Of a stretch of DNA of 64,000 nucleotides, positions 8,941 through 18,207 are shown in pieces; position 1 is the first letter of the stretch; each line of letters opens with the position of its first letter. The translations under genes were made by a program, and so were the position numbers. Source of the stretch: Komagataeibacter saccharivorans. GTDB taxonomy: Bacteria > Pseudomonadota > Alphaproteobacteria > Acetobacterales > Acetobacteraceae. The notes under the pieces were generated by a model that had not been told where the DNA came from, made no database searches, and saw only the letters and a program-made list of their open reading frames with translations. The DNA lies in NCBI RefSeq assembly GCF_003207825.1, contig NZ_NKTY01000003.1:1-64000 (forward strand), written 5' to 3'.

Positions 8941-10503
8941 ATGGACAAGCACGTGACCGCCAACGCTGCCGATACCTCCCTTACCGCCGAAATTGTCCGG
9001 CGGCGCACCTTCGCCATCATCTCCCATCCCGATGCGGGCAAGACCACCCTGACCGAACGCATCCTGCGCGCGGGTGGCGCGATCCAGATGGCGGGCAACG
9101 TGCGGGCCAAAGGTGAGCGGCGGCGCACCCGTTCGGACTGGATGGGCATCGAGCGCGACCGTGGCATTTCCGTCGTGACATCGGTCATGACGTTTGAATA
9201 TGGCGGCTGCATCTTCAACCTGCTCGACACGCCGGGTCATGAAGACTTCTCGGAAGATACCTACCGCACACTTACGGCGGTAGACGCGGCGGTGATGGTG
9301 ATCGACGCCGCCAAGGGGATCGAGGCCCGGACCCGCAAGCTGTTTGAAATCTGCCGCCTGCGCGATATCCCCATCGTCACCTTCATCAACAAGATGGACC
9401 GCGAGTCGCAGGACCCGTTCGCCCTGCTTGATGAAATCTCATCTTCGCTGGCACTCGATACCGCTCCGGCCACATGGCCGGTGGGACGTGCCGCGAAATT
9501 CGTGGGCACATACGACCTGCGCAGCCGCGAACTGCATGTAAACGAGGAACTGGACCAGTCCGACCCGCGCATGGTGCAGTTGAGCGAGGATCTGGAACTG
9601 GTTGAAGCGGCACTGCCCGAATTCGACCGGGAAAGTTTCAATGCGGGCCATCTGACACCGGTATTTTTCGGTAGCGCGATGAAGGAAATCGGCGTGACCG
9701 ACCTGCTGGACGCGCTGGCCGCCTTCGGGCCGCCGCCGCGCGATCAGGCGACCGAGACCCGCAACGTCCGCGCCGACGAACCCGCCCTGACCGCACTGGT
9801 GTTCAAGATCCAGGCCAACATGGACCCCAACCACCGAGACCGCATGGCATTTGCGCGAATCTGTTCGGGCAGGCTGCAGCGCGGCATGCGGCTCAAGCAC
9901 GTACGCATAGGCAAGCAGTTCGCCCTGCATACACCGCAGTTCTTCTTCGCGCGTGACCGCCAGTTGGCGGAAGAAGCATTCGCGGGCGACGTGGTGGGCA
10001 TTCCCAATCATGGCACCCTGCGCATTGGCGATACGCTGACGGAAGGCGAGGACCTGCGCTTTACGGGCGTGCCCTACTTCGCGCCTGAAATCCTGCGCCG
10101 CGTACGGCTGGATGATGCGATGAAGGCGAAGAAGCTGCGTCAGGCGCTGACCGAACTGGCGGAAGAAGGCGTGGTCCAGCTTTTCCGCCCGCAGGATGGC
10201 GCACCACCCATCGTGGGCGTGGTGGGCACGCTTCAGCTTGACGTGCTGCAGGCCCGGCTGAAGGGCGAATATGGCGTGGCGATCGGTTTTGAATCCACGC
10301 CCTACAACCTTGCGCGCTGGGTCACGGGGCCACGGGAAAAGCTGGAAACCTTTTCCATGGCCAACCGCACGGCCATGGCGGATGACATTGATGGCGACCC
10401 GGTCTTCCTTGCATCTTCCGCGTTCATGATGCGTCGCACGGCGGAGGGAAACCCCGATCTGGCCTTTCATGACATCAAGCAGATCGGACAGGAAATCGGC
10501 TGA
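8941..10503 (+). CDS. prfC: Peptide chain release factor 3
   Basis: A 520-residue translational GTPase that removes RF1/RF2 from the ribosome after peptide release. The G motifs are clear: SHPDAGKTTLTE (G1), DRGISVVTSV (G2), DTPGHEDF (G3) and NKMDRE (G4). RF3-specific segments follow, including GAIQMAGNVRAKGERRRTRSDWMGIE near the start (given here only as a landmark) and FQP-like domain III residues. Close to E. coli RF3 in length. I set the start at ATG 8941, which gives MDKHVTANAADTSLTAEI; the open frame extends 59 codons further upstream into the end of rpsD, but that part is Pro/Ala-rich and unlike RF3. Confidence 0.95.
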   Translation: MDKHVTANAADTSLTAEIVRRRTFAIISHPDAGKTTLTERILRAGGAIQMAGNVRAKGERRRTRSDWMGIERDRGISVVTSVMTFEYGGCIFNLLDTPGHEDFSEDTYRTLTAVDAAVMVIDAAKGIEARTRKLFEICRLRDIPIVTFINKMDRESQDPFALLDEISSSLALDTAPATWPVGRAAKFVGTYDLRSRELHVNEELDQSDPRMVQLSEDLELVEAALPEFDRESFNAGHLTPVFFGSAMKEIGVTDLLDALAAFGPPPRDQATETRNVRADEPALTALVFKIQANMDPNHRDRMAFARICSGRLQRGMRLKHVRIGKQFALHTPQFFFARDRQLAEEAFAGDVVGIPNHGTLRIGDTLTEGEDLRFTGVPYFAPEILRRVRLDDAMKAKKLRQALTELAEEGVVQLFRPQDGAPPIVGVVGTLQLDVLQARLKGEYGVAIGFESTPYNLARWVTGPREKLETFSMANRTAMADDIDGDPVFLASSAFMMRRTAEGNPDLAFHDIKQIGQEIG

Positions 10504-10610
10504 CCGGATGGCCTGGCGGGACGGGTTGGCCGGGCATTCATCCGCCGCGTGGATGCACGCGCAGATGAGGTCTTGCGTCCCACCGGCTGTCTGTCGCATC
10601 TAGACGCATC

Positions 10611-11987
10611 ATGCCCGATACACAGCCCCGCCTGCACCTGCACGACAGCAGGACCCGCAGCACCGTTCCCTTCGTCCCGCTCGACCCGCAGAACGTGCGG
10701 GTCTATTATTGCGGCCCCACGGTCTATGATCTGGCGCATATCGGCAACCTGCGCGCCATGGTTACGGCGGATGTGCTGGTGCGCCTGCTGCGCCACCTGT
10801 ATCCACGCGTGACCTATGTGCGCAACATCACGGACGTGGATGACAAGATCAACGCCCGCGCCCATGCCAACGGCGAATCCATCGCGGACCTGACGGCACG
10901 CACCATCCGCGATTTTCATGAGGACCTGCAGGCCGTCTCCATCCTGTCCCCGGATGCGGAACCGCGCGCGACCCACCATATCGGCGAGATGCAGGATATG
11001 ATCCGCCGCCTGATCGAAAGCGGCCATGCCTATGAAGCGCAGGGCCATGTCCTGTTCGCGGTAAGTACCTATCCGTCCTATGGCGCGCTGTCGGGACGCA
11101 GCCCGGATGACCTGATCGCCGGCGCACGGGTGGAAGTCGCCCCCTACAAGCGTGATCCGGGCGACTTCGTGCTGTGGAAGCCATCGGATGACCAGACGCC
11201 GGGCTGGGACAGCCCGTGGGGCCGGGGGCGGCCGGGCTGGCATATTGAATGCTCGGCCATGTCGCATCATTATCTGGGCGAAAGCTTCGACATCCATGGC
11301 GGCGGGTCGGACCTTCTGTTCCCCCACCACGAAAACGAACGCGCGCAGAGCATGTGCTGCCATCCGCACGGACGCTTCGCCAATCACTGGGTGCATAATG
11401 CGATGCTGCTGGTGAACGGGGAGAAGATGTCGAAATCGCTCGGCAACTTCCTGACCGTGCGCGACGTGCTGCGGGACACCCCGCCCGAAGCCCTGCGCCT
11501 GCTGCTGCTGCGCGCGCAGTACCGTTCGGTGCTGAACTTTACGCAGGCCGGTCTGGATGAAGCGCGCCAGATGCTCGACCGCTTCTACCGCGCGCTGGAA
11601 AAGCTTGATCCCGGCATCACCGCCCCGCCGCCCCAACGGTTCGTGCAGATGCTGTGCGATGACCTGAACACCCCGCGCGCGCTGGCGGAAATGCACGCGC
11701 TGGCCGATGACGCGCTGGCCCATGACGCGGCGGCTGGCGGCAACATTGCCGCTGCCCGCCTGAAGGCGGCGGGCAACCTGATCGGGCTGCTGCATGATAC
11801 GCCCGAACAGTGGTTCCGTGGCGGGGTGGATGTGGATGCCGACGCCATCGAAGCCCTGATCGCCGAACGGCTGGCCGCGCGCAAGGCGCGTGATTTCGCC
11901 CGCGCGGATGCAATCCGCAATGAACTGGCGGCACAGGGTATTGTGCTGGAAGATGGCCCGCAGGGCACGACATGGAGACAGGCATGA
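10611..11987 (+). CDS. cysS: Cysteine--tRNA ligase
   Basis: A 458-residue class I synthetase that charges tRNA-Cys. The first zinc ligand and HIGH motif are in [18 protein letters not shown], the other zinc-site residues in [10 protein letters not shown] and the HHENE segment, and the KMSKS loop is in [12 protein letters not shown]. The C-terminal helical anticodon-binding region contains [20 protein letters not shown], as in the family. Length is normal. Its stop overlaps the start of the methyltransferase gene as ATGA, suggesting translational coupling. Confidence 0.97.
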   Translation: MPDTQPRLHLHDSRTRSTVPFVPLDPQNVRVYYCGPTVYDLAHIGNLRAMVTADVLVRLLRHLYPRVTYVRNITDVDDKINARAHANGESIADLTARTIRDFHEDLQAVSILSPDAEPRATHHIGEMQDMIRRLIESGHAYEAQGHVLFAVSTYPSYGALSGRSPDDLIAGARVEVAPYKRDPGDFVLWKPSDDQTPGWDSPWGRGRPGWHIECSAMSHHYLGESFDIHGGGSDLLFPHHENERAQSMCCHPHGRFANHWVHNAMLLVNGEKMSKSLGNFLTVRDVLRDTPPEALRLLLLRAQYRSVLNFTQAGLDEARQMLDRFYRALEKLDPGITAPPPQRFVQMLCDDLNTPRALAEMHALADDALAHDAAAGGNIAAARLKAAGNLIGLLHDTPEQWFRGGVDVDADAIEALIAERLAARKARDFARADAIRNELAAQGIVLEDGPQGTTWRQA

Positions 11988-12769
11988 CCGGACGTGACGG
12001 CGGGGCGGATATCGGCCCCATAGGCAACAGTCCGGTCGTTATCCTTGTCCGCCCGCAGATGGCGGAAAACATCGGTACCACCGCGCGCGCCATGGCCAAT
12101 GGCGGCCTGTTTCACATGCGGCTTGTCGCCCCGCGCGACGGCTGGCCGCTGGAACGCGCATGGCGCAGCGCATCGGGCGCGGACCGCATTCTGGAAGCCG
12201 CCACGGTGCATGAAACGGTCGATGACGCAGTAGCCGACCTGCATCATGTCTTCGCCACCTGCCCGCGCCCGCGCCACATCGTCAAACCCGTGCTGACCGC
12301 CCGGGGCGGTGCCGCAGAACTGCGCGAGATGACCGGGCGTGGCCTGAAGGTCGGGCTTATGTTCGGCCCGGAACGCGCCGGACTGGATAACGAGGACATG
12401 GCCCGCGCCGATGCGCTGATCCGGTATCCGCTCAACCCCGCCTTCATGTCGCTCAATCTGGCGCAGGCGGTGATGATCATGGCCTATGAATGGTGGATGG
12501 CCGAAGACGCCACGCCCCAGCGCACCCTCATGACCAACGAGACGCATGTCGCGACACGGGGCGAACTCGATAACTTCATGCGCCACCTGATCGGTGATCT
12601 GGATGAATGTGGCTTCCTGCGCAACGAACAGAAGCGCGCGGGGATGGTGCGCAACCTGCGCCACTTCTTCCTGCGCGGGGAAGTGACGGAACAGGAACTG
12701 CGCACCCTGCACGGCGTGGTGACGGAACTGTCCCGCGGACGCAAGGCACGGCAGAAAGACGCCAAATAA
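11984..12769 (+). CDS. trmJ: TrmJ-like SpoU-family tRNA (Cm32/Um32) methyltransferase
   Basis: A 261-residue SPOUT methyltransferase. Motif 1 is VVILVRPQMAENIGTTARAM (N-x-G-x-x-A-R-A), motif 2 is GLMFGPERAGL, and motif 3 is YPLNPAFMSLNLAQAVMIMAYE with the SLNLAQA knot signature. The charged C-terminal extension, about 90 residues ending RGRKARQKDAK, is typical of TrmJ, which 2'-O-methylates position 32 of tRNA. ATG at 11984 is preferred because GGAG lies six bases upstream and it forms an ATGA overlap with cysS; an ATG four codons earlier is possible. The assignment to TrmJ rather than another SpoU member is good but not certain. Confidence 0.85.
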   Translation: MTGRDGGADIGPIGNSPVVILVRPQMAENIGTTARAMANGGLFHMRLVAPRDGWPLERAWRSASGADRILEAATVHETVDDAVADLHHVFATCPRPRHIVKPVLTARGGAAELREMTGRGLKVGLMFGPERAGLDNEDMARADALIRYPLNPAFMSLNLAQAVMIMAYEWWMAEDATPQRTLMTNETHVATRGELDNFMRHLIGDLDECGFLRNEQKRAGMVRNLRHFFLRGEVTEQELRTLHGVVTELSRGRKARQKDAK

Positions 12770-12794
12770 GGGATGGCCATAACCACCCTTTAAT

Positions 12795-12824
12795 AAAAAA
12801 GCCCGGTGCGAACCGGGCTTTTTT
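12795..12824. terminator. Bidirectional terminator between trmJ and gltX
   Basis: A 7-bp GC stem (12801-12807 with 12812-12818, loop GCGA) is flanked by six A's and six T's, so it works on both strands: for cysS-trmJ on plus and for gltX, whose stop is at 12829, on minus. Confidence 0.9.
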
Positions 12825-12828
12825 CATG

Positions 12829-14166
12829 TCAGCGCGCTGCAATCCGCAGGCGCCCCGCAACACGCTCCCGCCCCATGAGCGGCAGCAGGTCACGCATTTC
12901 AGGTCCGCTATCCTCCCCCGTCAGGGCAAGGCGCAGCGGATGGAACAGGGCGCGGCCCGTGCGGCCTGTGGCCTCCCGGATGGCGGTGGTCCATGTCTTC
13001 CACACCGTGTCGTCCCATGGCGCATCGGGCAGGACTTCGAGGGCCTGCAACAGGAAAGGCGTATCTTCCGCTTCCATTACCGGGGGCACGATCTCGCCCG
13101 CAACCACATCCCACCAGTGGCGCAGTTCGCCCGCCATATCCACATTGCCACGCACGGCAAGCCAGAAGGCTTCCGTCGCCCCTTCTGGCAGGCGGCTACG
13201 GATTTCATCGAAAGGCATGGCGTGCATGATGCGGCGGTTCAGGCCCAGCAACTGCCGCATGTCAAACCGCGCGGCAGAACGCGAAACGCGGTTGAGGTCG
13301 TAGCTGGCAGCCAGTTCATCAAATGACAGCGGGGCCGGGTCATCCGCGCTGCCCAGCCGGGCGAGATAGGACACAATGGCCGATGGCTCGATCCCATCCT
13401 GACGCAGAGCCCGAATCGAAAGCCCGTCAAACCGCTTGGACAGCTTGCCGCCGCCTTCATCCAGCAGAAGCGGCAGATGCGCGAAGGTGAAGCGGTTGCG
13501 CTTCGCACCCAGCGCCTCGGCAATGTCGATCTGCACGCCGGTATTGGTGACATGGTCTTCCCCACGGATGACGTGGGTAATACCCGTTTCCATATCATCG
13601 ACGACCGAGGCCAGCGTATACAGCACCGTGCCATCGGCACGGACCAGAACGGGATCGGAAATCGCGGGCAGCTTGACGCGCGACGGCCCCATGACAAGAT
13701 CGTTCCATTCCACCGTGCGATGGTCGGACAGCCGGAAGCGCCAGTAAGGCACCTTGCCATTGGCTTCGGCCTGCGCGCGCTGCTGGGGCGTCATGCGCAG
13801 CATCGCGCGATCATAGACCGGGGGCTTGCGCATGCGGATGCGCGCCTCGCGCTTGGAGGCCAGTTCCTGTTCGCTTTCAAAACAGGGATAGAGCCGCCCG
13901 CTGGCCTTCAGTTGTTCGATGGCCAGTGCGTAGCGGTCCAGACGATCCGACTGGCGGACGAATTCATCCCACCCGATGCCCAGCCAGCGCAGGTCATCCT
14001 GCAGGGCCTGCACATACTCCTCTTTCGATCGACCGCGATCGGTATCGTCAATACGCAGCAGGAAGCGTGCATTGTGGCGGCGGGCAAACAGGGCATTGGC
14101 AATGGCCTGACGCGCATTGCCGACATGGATCAGCCCGGTCGGGCTGGGCGCAAAACGGAGTTTCAT
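12829..14166 (-). CDS. gltX: Glutamate--tRNA ligase
   Basis: A 445-residue class I synthetase. The N-terminus KLRFAPSPTGLIHVGNAR carries the HIGH motif as HVGN, followed by LLRIDDTDRGRSKEEY, and the KLSKRFDGLSI loop is present. The C-terminal helical domain is shorter than that of E. coli GltX, as in the second GltX group of alphaproteobacteria, which often carry two copies; one may be non-discriminating or specialised for tRNA-Gln. Which role applies here cannot be read from this copy alone. The gene shares a bidirectional terminator with trmJ. Confidence 0.95.
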   Translation of the reverse strand: MKLRFAPSPTGLIHVGNARQAIANALFARRHNARFLLRIDDTDRGRSKEEYVQALQDDLRWLGIGWDEFVRQSDRLDRYALAIEQLKASGRLYPCFESEQELASKREARIRMRKPPVYDRAMLRMTPQQRAQAEANGKVPYWRFRLSDHRTVEWNDLVMGPSRVKLPAISDPVLVRADGTVLYTLASVVDDMETGITHVIRGEDHVTNTGVQIDIAEALGAKRNRFTFAHLPLLLDEGGGKLSKRFDGLSIRALRQDGIEPSAIVSYLARLGSADDPAPLSFDELAASYDLNRVSRSAARFDMRQLLGLNRRIMHAMPFDEIRSRLPEGATEAFWLAVRGNVDMAGELRHWWDVVAGEIVPPVMEAEDTPFLLQALEVLPDAPWDDTVWKTWTTAIREATGRTGRALFHPLRLALTGEDSGPEMRDLLPLMGRERVAGRLRIAAR

Positions 14167-14345
14167 GCCCCCTATATGCGGCGATTACGCCCCAAATGCC
14201 AGAGAACACATGCGCAATCCGGTGTGGAATACACCGACCTGCGGCAACGGCCCGACATGCCGGCCCCGTCAGATTCGCAGCAGGGTATCTGAACAGCTTA
14301 GCCGTCCATTACCCGACACATGGGGCGATTGTTTTAATGGGTTAC

Positions 14346-14400
14346 GGGGAACGCCGCCTTGTTGAAAAAAGGCAGCATCCAAAACTTTTATGACTTCTGA
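14346..14400. repeat. Dispersed palindromic repeat, copy 1
   Basis: The segment matches 60183-60239 over about 55 bp with a few changes and small gaps. Its core is an imperfect palindrome (GCCGCCTTGTTG / AAAAAAGGCAGC), followed by a conserved right part reading AAACTT..TATGACTT. On the minus strand it sits just behind the 3' end of the hypothetical gene stopping at 14428 and could act as a hairpin terminator or mRNA-stabilising element. Confidence 0.7.
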
Positions 14401-14427
14401 TAATGGCGAAGTGAACTGCGGGTATCC

Positions 14428-14796
14428 TTATGCCCCGTCATCCTCATCATCGCCACGGCGGGGATCAAACGCCCGCCAGTCGCGTTCCATCGGGGTGGCG
14501 GCGTGCGCTGCGAAATCATCCAGTTCATTGGCCGAACGCCAGCCCTGATCGCCTGCTTCCAGTACTTCCGCGTCCTCCCCAAAGGAGAACCAGGCCTTGA
14601 GAATGTCAGCCGCCGAAAGGCCGGGCATACGGCAGCGTTCGATGCTGTCGCGCACATAGGCGCGCGCAAAGGCGTTGGCCTGGATCAGGTCGGGGAAACC
14701 ACCCACTTCCTCGACAATATTGTCCTCCGCGCCGCCTGACAGATCCAGAATCCGTACGCGCCACCCCCCTTCGGGGGCAAAAATGGTCTCTGACAA
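14428..14796 (-). CDS. Hypothetical protein
   Basis: A 122-residue acidic protein, probably soluble: no signal peptide or membrane segment. It opens SETIFAPEGGWRVRILDLSGG and ends in a very acidic tail, RRGDDEDDGA. I do not recognise a domain. The proposed start is TTG at 14796, which has AAAGG six bases upstream and avoids overlap with the preceding gene; the open frame reaches 14904 but the extra N-terminal part is antisense-like filler. It lies 46 bp downstream of the nicotinate phosphoribosyltransferase gene on the same strand, so the two may form an operon. A palindromic repeat follows it. Confidence 0.6.
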   Translation of the reverse strand: MSETIFAPEGGWRVRILDLSGGAEDNIVEEVGGFPDLIQANAFARAYVRDSIERCRMPGLSAADILKAWFSFGEDAEVLEAGDQGWRSANELDDFAAHAATPMERDWRAFDPRRGDDEDDGA

Positions 14797-14842
14797 GATG
14801 AAGCCTTTCGTTATCCGTCCCCACGGGCGGGGCCGCGCGCTG

Positions 14843-16006
14843 TCAGCCGCCGTTGCGGCGCAGCAGGAACTCGCGCCCGACCTTGACCCGTGGCGTGCCG
14901 TCATAGGCCACGATGTCCGCCGTGGCGTATGTTTCCGACCAGCGGTCGGGAATGAAGGAACCGGTCCCGATCACATCGACCGGGGCGTGGGCATCCGCCA
15001 TGCTGAGGCATTTTTCCACACTGAAACCCGAGGACGCAATGATGCGCACATGGGGAAATCCCGCCTCGTCCAGCACTTCGCGCATGCGCCAGATGGCGGC
15101 GGCGGAAACGCCGGTGCCGACAAGATAGCTCAGTTCCTTGTCGGAGCGGTAGCGCCGTATGCTGCCCGGCGAGTGGCGTTCCAGCACCGCGTAGGAAGAC
15201 TGCGGGTCCAGCCCCTCCAGAAAGCGGCCGCCATGGGTATCGAGCCGCACGCCGATACGTCCGGTTGCGGCCAGTTCGGGGAAATGGCGGCAGACTTCCA
15301 GCGCATCCGTCACCTCGCGCCCGAAATAATCGACGAGGACGGCAAGGTCCATCTGGGGATAGACTTCATGAAACATCTCGGCCGCGCGCAGCGTGGACCC
15401 GGCATACCCCACCAAGGCATGGGGCATGGTGCCCAGTCCCTTGCCGGTCCCGAAATAATGGGCCGTGGCGTCGTTGGCGCCCCCGACAAAACCCAGCGCG
15501 CCTTCCTTCTGCGCGGCGCGACTGCCGACGGAGGCGGCATAGGCCATCTGGTCCTGCATGTCGAAACCCGCGCAGTGGCGGGCTTCCATCGCCATGAAAC
15601 GCACATGCGGCAGCGCCATGGCCATCTGGTAGGCGTTATGGGCGGCAACGCAGGCCGGCCCAAGCTGCTGGAGCGCAAGTGTCTCCAGCGTGGCGAGCCA
15701 TGCAAACGACCCGGTCACATAGGCCAGCGGTTCGCCCGCCCCCACCCACGTCCCTTCGGGAAACATGATGGTGCAGTCGATATCCACGCCCTGTTTCGCC
15801 GCCACGGCACGGAACCAGTCCACCATGAGGCGGGGGGCGGAAATGACCGGGCGGCGCAGGAAGATGGCGTAAGTCACCTTCCTGTCGCCAAAATGCTCCA
15901 CAATGGCGCGCGTGCGGTTGAAGTAGGCATCCGTACGGTCGGCAATCACATCATATGCCGCCGGATCGGCCAACGCGCCCTGACCGGCATGGTCACCTTG
16001 GGTCAT
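14843..16006 (-). CDS. Nicotinate phosphoribosyltransferase family protein
   Basis: A 387-residue enzyme of the NAPRTase type, which joins nicotinate and PRPP in NAD salvage. Supporting segments are the N-terminal DRTDAYFNRTRAIVEHFGD, the EGTWVGAGEPLAYVTGSFAWLATLET core, FMAMEARHCAGFD, RLDTHGGRFLEG, IIASSGFSVEK and the phosphate-binding VIGTGSFIP. The N-terminal part is shorter and more diverged than E. coli PncB and resembles the group found in many alphaproteobacteria. GGAGGG lies just upstream of the ATG. It is 30 bp downstream of the DAHP synthase gene on the same strand. Confidence 0.87.
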   Translation of the reverse strand: MTQGDHAGQGALADPAAYDVIADRTDAYFNRTRAIVEHFGDRKVTYAIFLRRPVISAPRLMVDWFRAVAAKQGVDIDCTIMFPEGTWVGAGEPLAYVTGSFAWLATLETLALQQLGPACVAAHNAYQMAMALPHVRFMAMEARHCAGFDMQDQMAYAASVGSRAAQKEGALGFVGGANDATAHYFGTGKGLGTMPHALVGYAGSTLRAAEMFHEVYPQMDLAVLVDYFGREVTDALEVCRHFPELAATGRIGVRLDTHGGRFLEGLDPQSSYAVLERHSPGSIRRYRSDKELSYLVGTGVSAAAIWRMREVLDEAGFPHVRIIASSGFSVEKCLSMADAHAPVDVIGTGSFIPDRWSETYATADIVAYDGTPRVKVGREFLLRRNGG

Positions 16007-16036
16007 GCACCCTCCTGATCCCCCCTGATGGCGGGA

Positions 16037-17440
16037 CTAGTCTGCCCCGCCAGCGATACGACCGACCCGCGTTTTCAGTTCCTCAGCCAGACGGAACGCC
16101 ATCTCAAGCGACTGTTCGGCATTCAGGCGCGGGTCGCAGAAGGTTTCATAGCGTTCACCAAGGTCGTCTTCCGTCAAGCGGTGGGCACCGCCGATGCACT
16201 CGGTCACGTTCTGCCCGGTCATCTCGAAATGCACGCCGCCGGGGCTGGCGCCAGCGGCCTCGAACACGTCAAAAAACCCGTGAATCTCGGACAGGATGGC
16301 ATCGAAGGACCGCGTCTTGACGCCCGATGCGGTCGAGCTGGTGTTGCCGTGCATGGGGTCACACAACCACGTGACCGTGCGTCCGGTGGCCATCACTTTA
16401 TCGAGCAGCGGCGGCAGATGATCACGCACCTTGCCCGCCCCCATGCGCGAGATGAGCGAAATGCGCCCCGCTTCATCGGTCGGGTTGAGGATATCGAGAA
16501 GCTGCTCCAGATCCTCGATGGTCGTGGTGGGACCGACCTTGATGCCGATGGGGTTGCGCACGCCACGCAGGAATTCGACATGCGCGCCATCGGGCTGGCG
16601 GGTACGGTCGCCAATCCACACGAAATGGGCCGAGCAGTCATACCATTCGCCCGATGTCGAATCGATGCGGGTCAGCGCCTGCTCATAGGGCAGCAGCAGG
16701 GCTTCGTGCGAGGTATAGAACTCGGTCTCGTCAATCTGGGGCGTGGTGGCCGCCGTCAGGCCGCATGCGGCCATGAAGTCCAGCGTTTCGCCAATGCGTT
16801 CGGCAAGCTGGCCATAACGCTGCGCCAGCGGCGAGCGTTCGACGAAGCCGAGGTTCCAGCGATGGACCTCATGCAGGTTGGCATAACCACCGCCCGCGAA
16901 CGCGCGCAGCAGGTTCATCGTGCCGACGGACTGGAAATACCCCGTCTCCATCCGCCTGGGATCGGGAATGCGCGCAGCTTCCGTAAAGTCGGAACCGTTG
17001 ATGATATCGCCACGATAGGACGGCAGGCTCACGCCATCCTTCGTTTCCATATCGGAAGAGCGCGGCTTGGCGTACTGCCCCGCCATGCGGCCGATCTTGA
17101 TGACCGGCACTTTTGCACCAAACGTCAGCACCACCGCCATCTGCAGCAGCACGCGGAAGGTGTCGCGCACGATGTCAGCGGTGAATTCGCTGAAGCTTTC
17201 GGCGCATGCACCGCCCTGCAGCACGAAAGCCTGTCCCGTAGCGGCCTTGGCCAGATGGGCGCGCAGGCGGCGGGCTTCCCCGGCGAAGACCAGCGGCGGG
17301 TAACGGCGCAGGCGTGCCTCCACGTCCTCCACCGCTGCTTCATCAGGATATCGCGGCATCTGCCGCGCCGGAAACGACCGCCAGCTCTCCGGCGTCCAGG
17401 CCTGCCGGGAAGAACTGTTATGCTTGTGCGTCGCACTCAT
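16037..17440 (-). CDS. aroG: Class II 3-deoxy-7-phosphoheptulonate (DAHP) synthase
   Basis: A 467-residue enzyme that condenses PEP and erythrose-4-phosphate in the first step of the shikimate pathway. It is the class II (plant-like) type: [32 protein letters not shown]-like [18 protein letters not shown]-type [30 protein letters not shown] in parts, CDPMHGNT and the VTECIGG segment near the end. The proposed ATG at 17440 gives [11 protein letters not shown]; the frame stays open 53 codons upstream but that part has no family resemblance. A terminator-like hairpin lies 73 bp before the start, which suggests control by attenuation. The nicotinate phosphoribosyltransferase gene follows. Confidence 0.95.
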   Translation of the reverse strand: MSATHKHNSSSRQAWTPESWRSFPARQMPRYPDEAAVEDVEARLRRYPPLVFAGEARRLRAHLAKAATGQAFVLQGGACAESFSEFTADIVRDTFRVLLQMAVVLTFGAKVPVIKIGRMAGQYAKPRSSDMETKDGVSLPSYRGDIINGSDFTEAARIPDPRRMETGYFQSVGTMNLLRAFAGGGYANLHEVHRWNLGFVERSPLAQRYGQLAERIGETLDFMAACGLTAATTPQIDETEFYTSHEALLLPYEQALTRIDSTSGEWYDCSAHFVWIGDRTRQPDGAHVEFLRGVRNPIGIKVGPTTTIEDLEQLLDILNPTDEAGRISLISRMGAGKVRDHLPPLLDKVMATGRTVTWLCDPMHGNTSSTASGVKTRSFDAILSEIHGFFDVFEAAGASPGGVHFEMTGQNVTECIGGAHRLTEDDLGERYETFCDPRLNAEQSLEMAFRLAEELKTRVGRIAGGAD

Positions 17441-17512
17441 GGGTCGGATCCTAATTCCTCTTGATACAAGACAATCCCCGCCGCCTGTGGCGGAAGGGCA
17501 GCCTTTATGTCG

Positions 17513-17556
17513 AAAAAACCCCGGCAACGCAAAGCCTGTTCTGGGCTTTGCGGGGG
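17513..17556 (-). promoter_or_regulatory. Terminator-like hairpin in the DAHP synthase leader (possible attenuator)
   Basis: On the minus strand a 9-bp stem (17544-17552 with 17528-17536, 7-nt loop) is extended by an outer GGGG/CCCC pair and followed by six T's at 17518-17513, giving the form of an intrinsic terminator. It lies between any upstream promoter and the DAHP synthase start at 17440, with no minus-strand gene behind it that would need a terminator. The whole gap 17441-17747 holds no clear gene. Confidence 0.5.
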
Positions 17557-17747
17557 ATCGGTGGGGGCCTGCTGGCGGGAAATGTTGCATTGTCGCCACA
17601 AAGCCTGCGTATCATTACGCCAGAAGGTCGCATTGCCATGGGCCGGAACCCATATGTAAAAGCGACATGGTTGGGCTGTCAGACCGGCGCTTCCCCAAAA
17701 GGGGGCGGGTTGGCATGCTTGCCACTCAGGTAAAAGGATTACGGATC

Positions 17748-18095
17748 ATGGCCACGTCACGTGGGAAATTCATAACCGCCCTATCGGCCGGGCTGTGCCT
17801 GTTCAGCGTGACAGCCATGGCCGCGCCCGCAGCGGACAGCAGCGATGACAGCAGCCAGAACGAGGACCGGATGACCGTTCACGGCCAGCGCGGCCACCTG
17901 CCGCCGGGCTATGAGGAAGCGCCGTCCATGGAACTGAACCATGGCCCTGACCCCGACCATCTGGAACACGTCCATCGTGATTCGGTCACGGGCACGGATC
18001 TGTCGCGCTTCGGTTCCGCATACCAGAGCAGCGGGATCAATGGTGATGGGCAGCTTGGCGATTCCACCGGCAATGGCTGGGTCGCGCCGCGCTAA
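17748..18095 (+). CDS. Hypothetical exported protein
   Basis: A 115-residue protein with a clear Sec signal peptide: positively charged start (ATSRGKF), hydrophobic core (ALSAGLCLFSVTAMA) and an A-M-A-A-P-A cleavage region. The mature part is polar and rich in Ser, Asp, Gly and His (ELNHGPDPDHLEHVHRDS), without a known domain; the His/Asp cluster could bind metal, which is speculation. ATG start with AAAGGA about 10 bases upstream. It is a single-gene unit closed by the bidirectional terminator at 18117-18153. Confidence 0.7.
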   Translation: MATSRGKFITALSAGLCLFSVTAMAAPAADSSDDSSQNEDRMTVHGQRGHLPPGYEEAPSMELNHGPDPDHLEHVHRDSVTGTDLSRFGSAYQSSGINGDGQLGDSTGNGWVAPR

Positions 18096-18116
18096 AGCCA
18101 GCGTGCAATATTAAAT

Positions 18117-18153
18117 AAAAAACCGTTGGCGGATCGATCCCCAACGGTTTTTT
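18117..18153. terminator. Bidirectional terminator
   Basis: A 13-nt arm (18117-18129) is the exact reverse complement of 18141-18153, with 11 nt between. The A6 and T6 ends make it usable for the exported-protein gene on plus and for gor (stop 18208) on minus. Confidence 0.88.
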
Positions 18154-18207
18154 CATGCCTGGCCGGTCCCGTACCCATGCACAGGACCGGCACTGGAGCG
18201 TCCGCGC

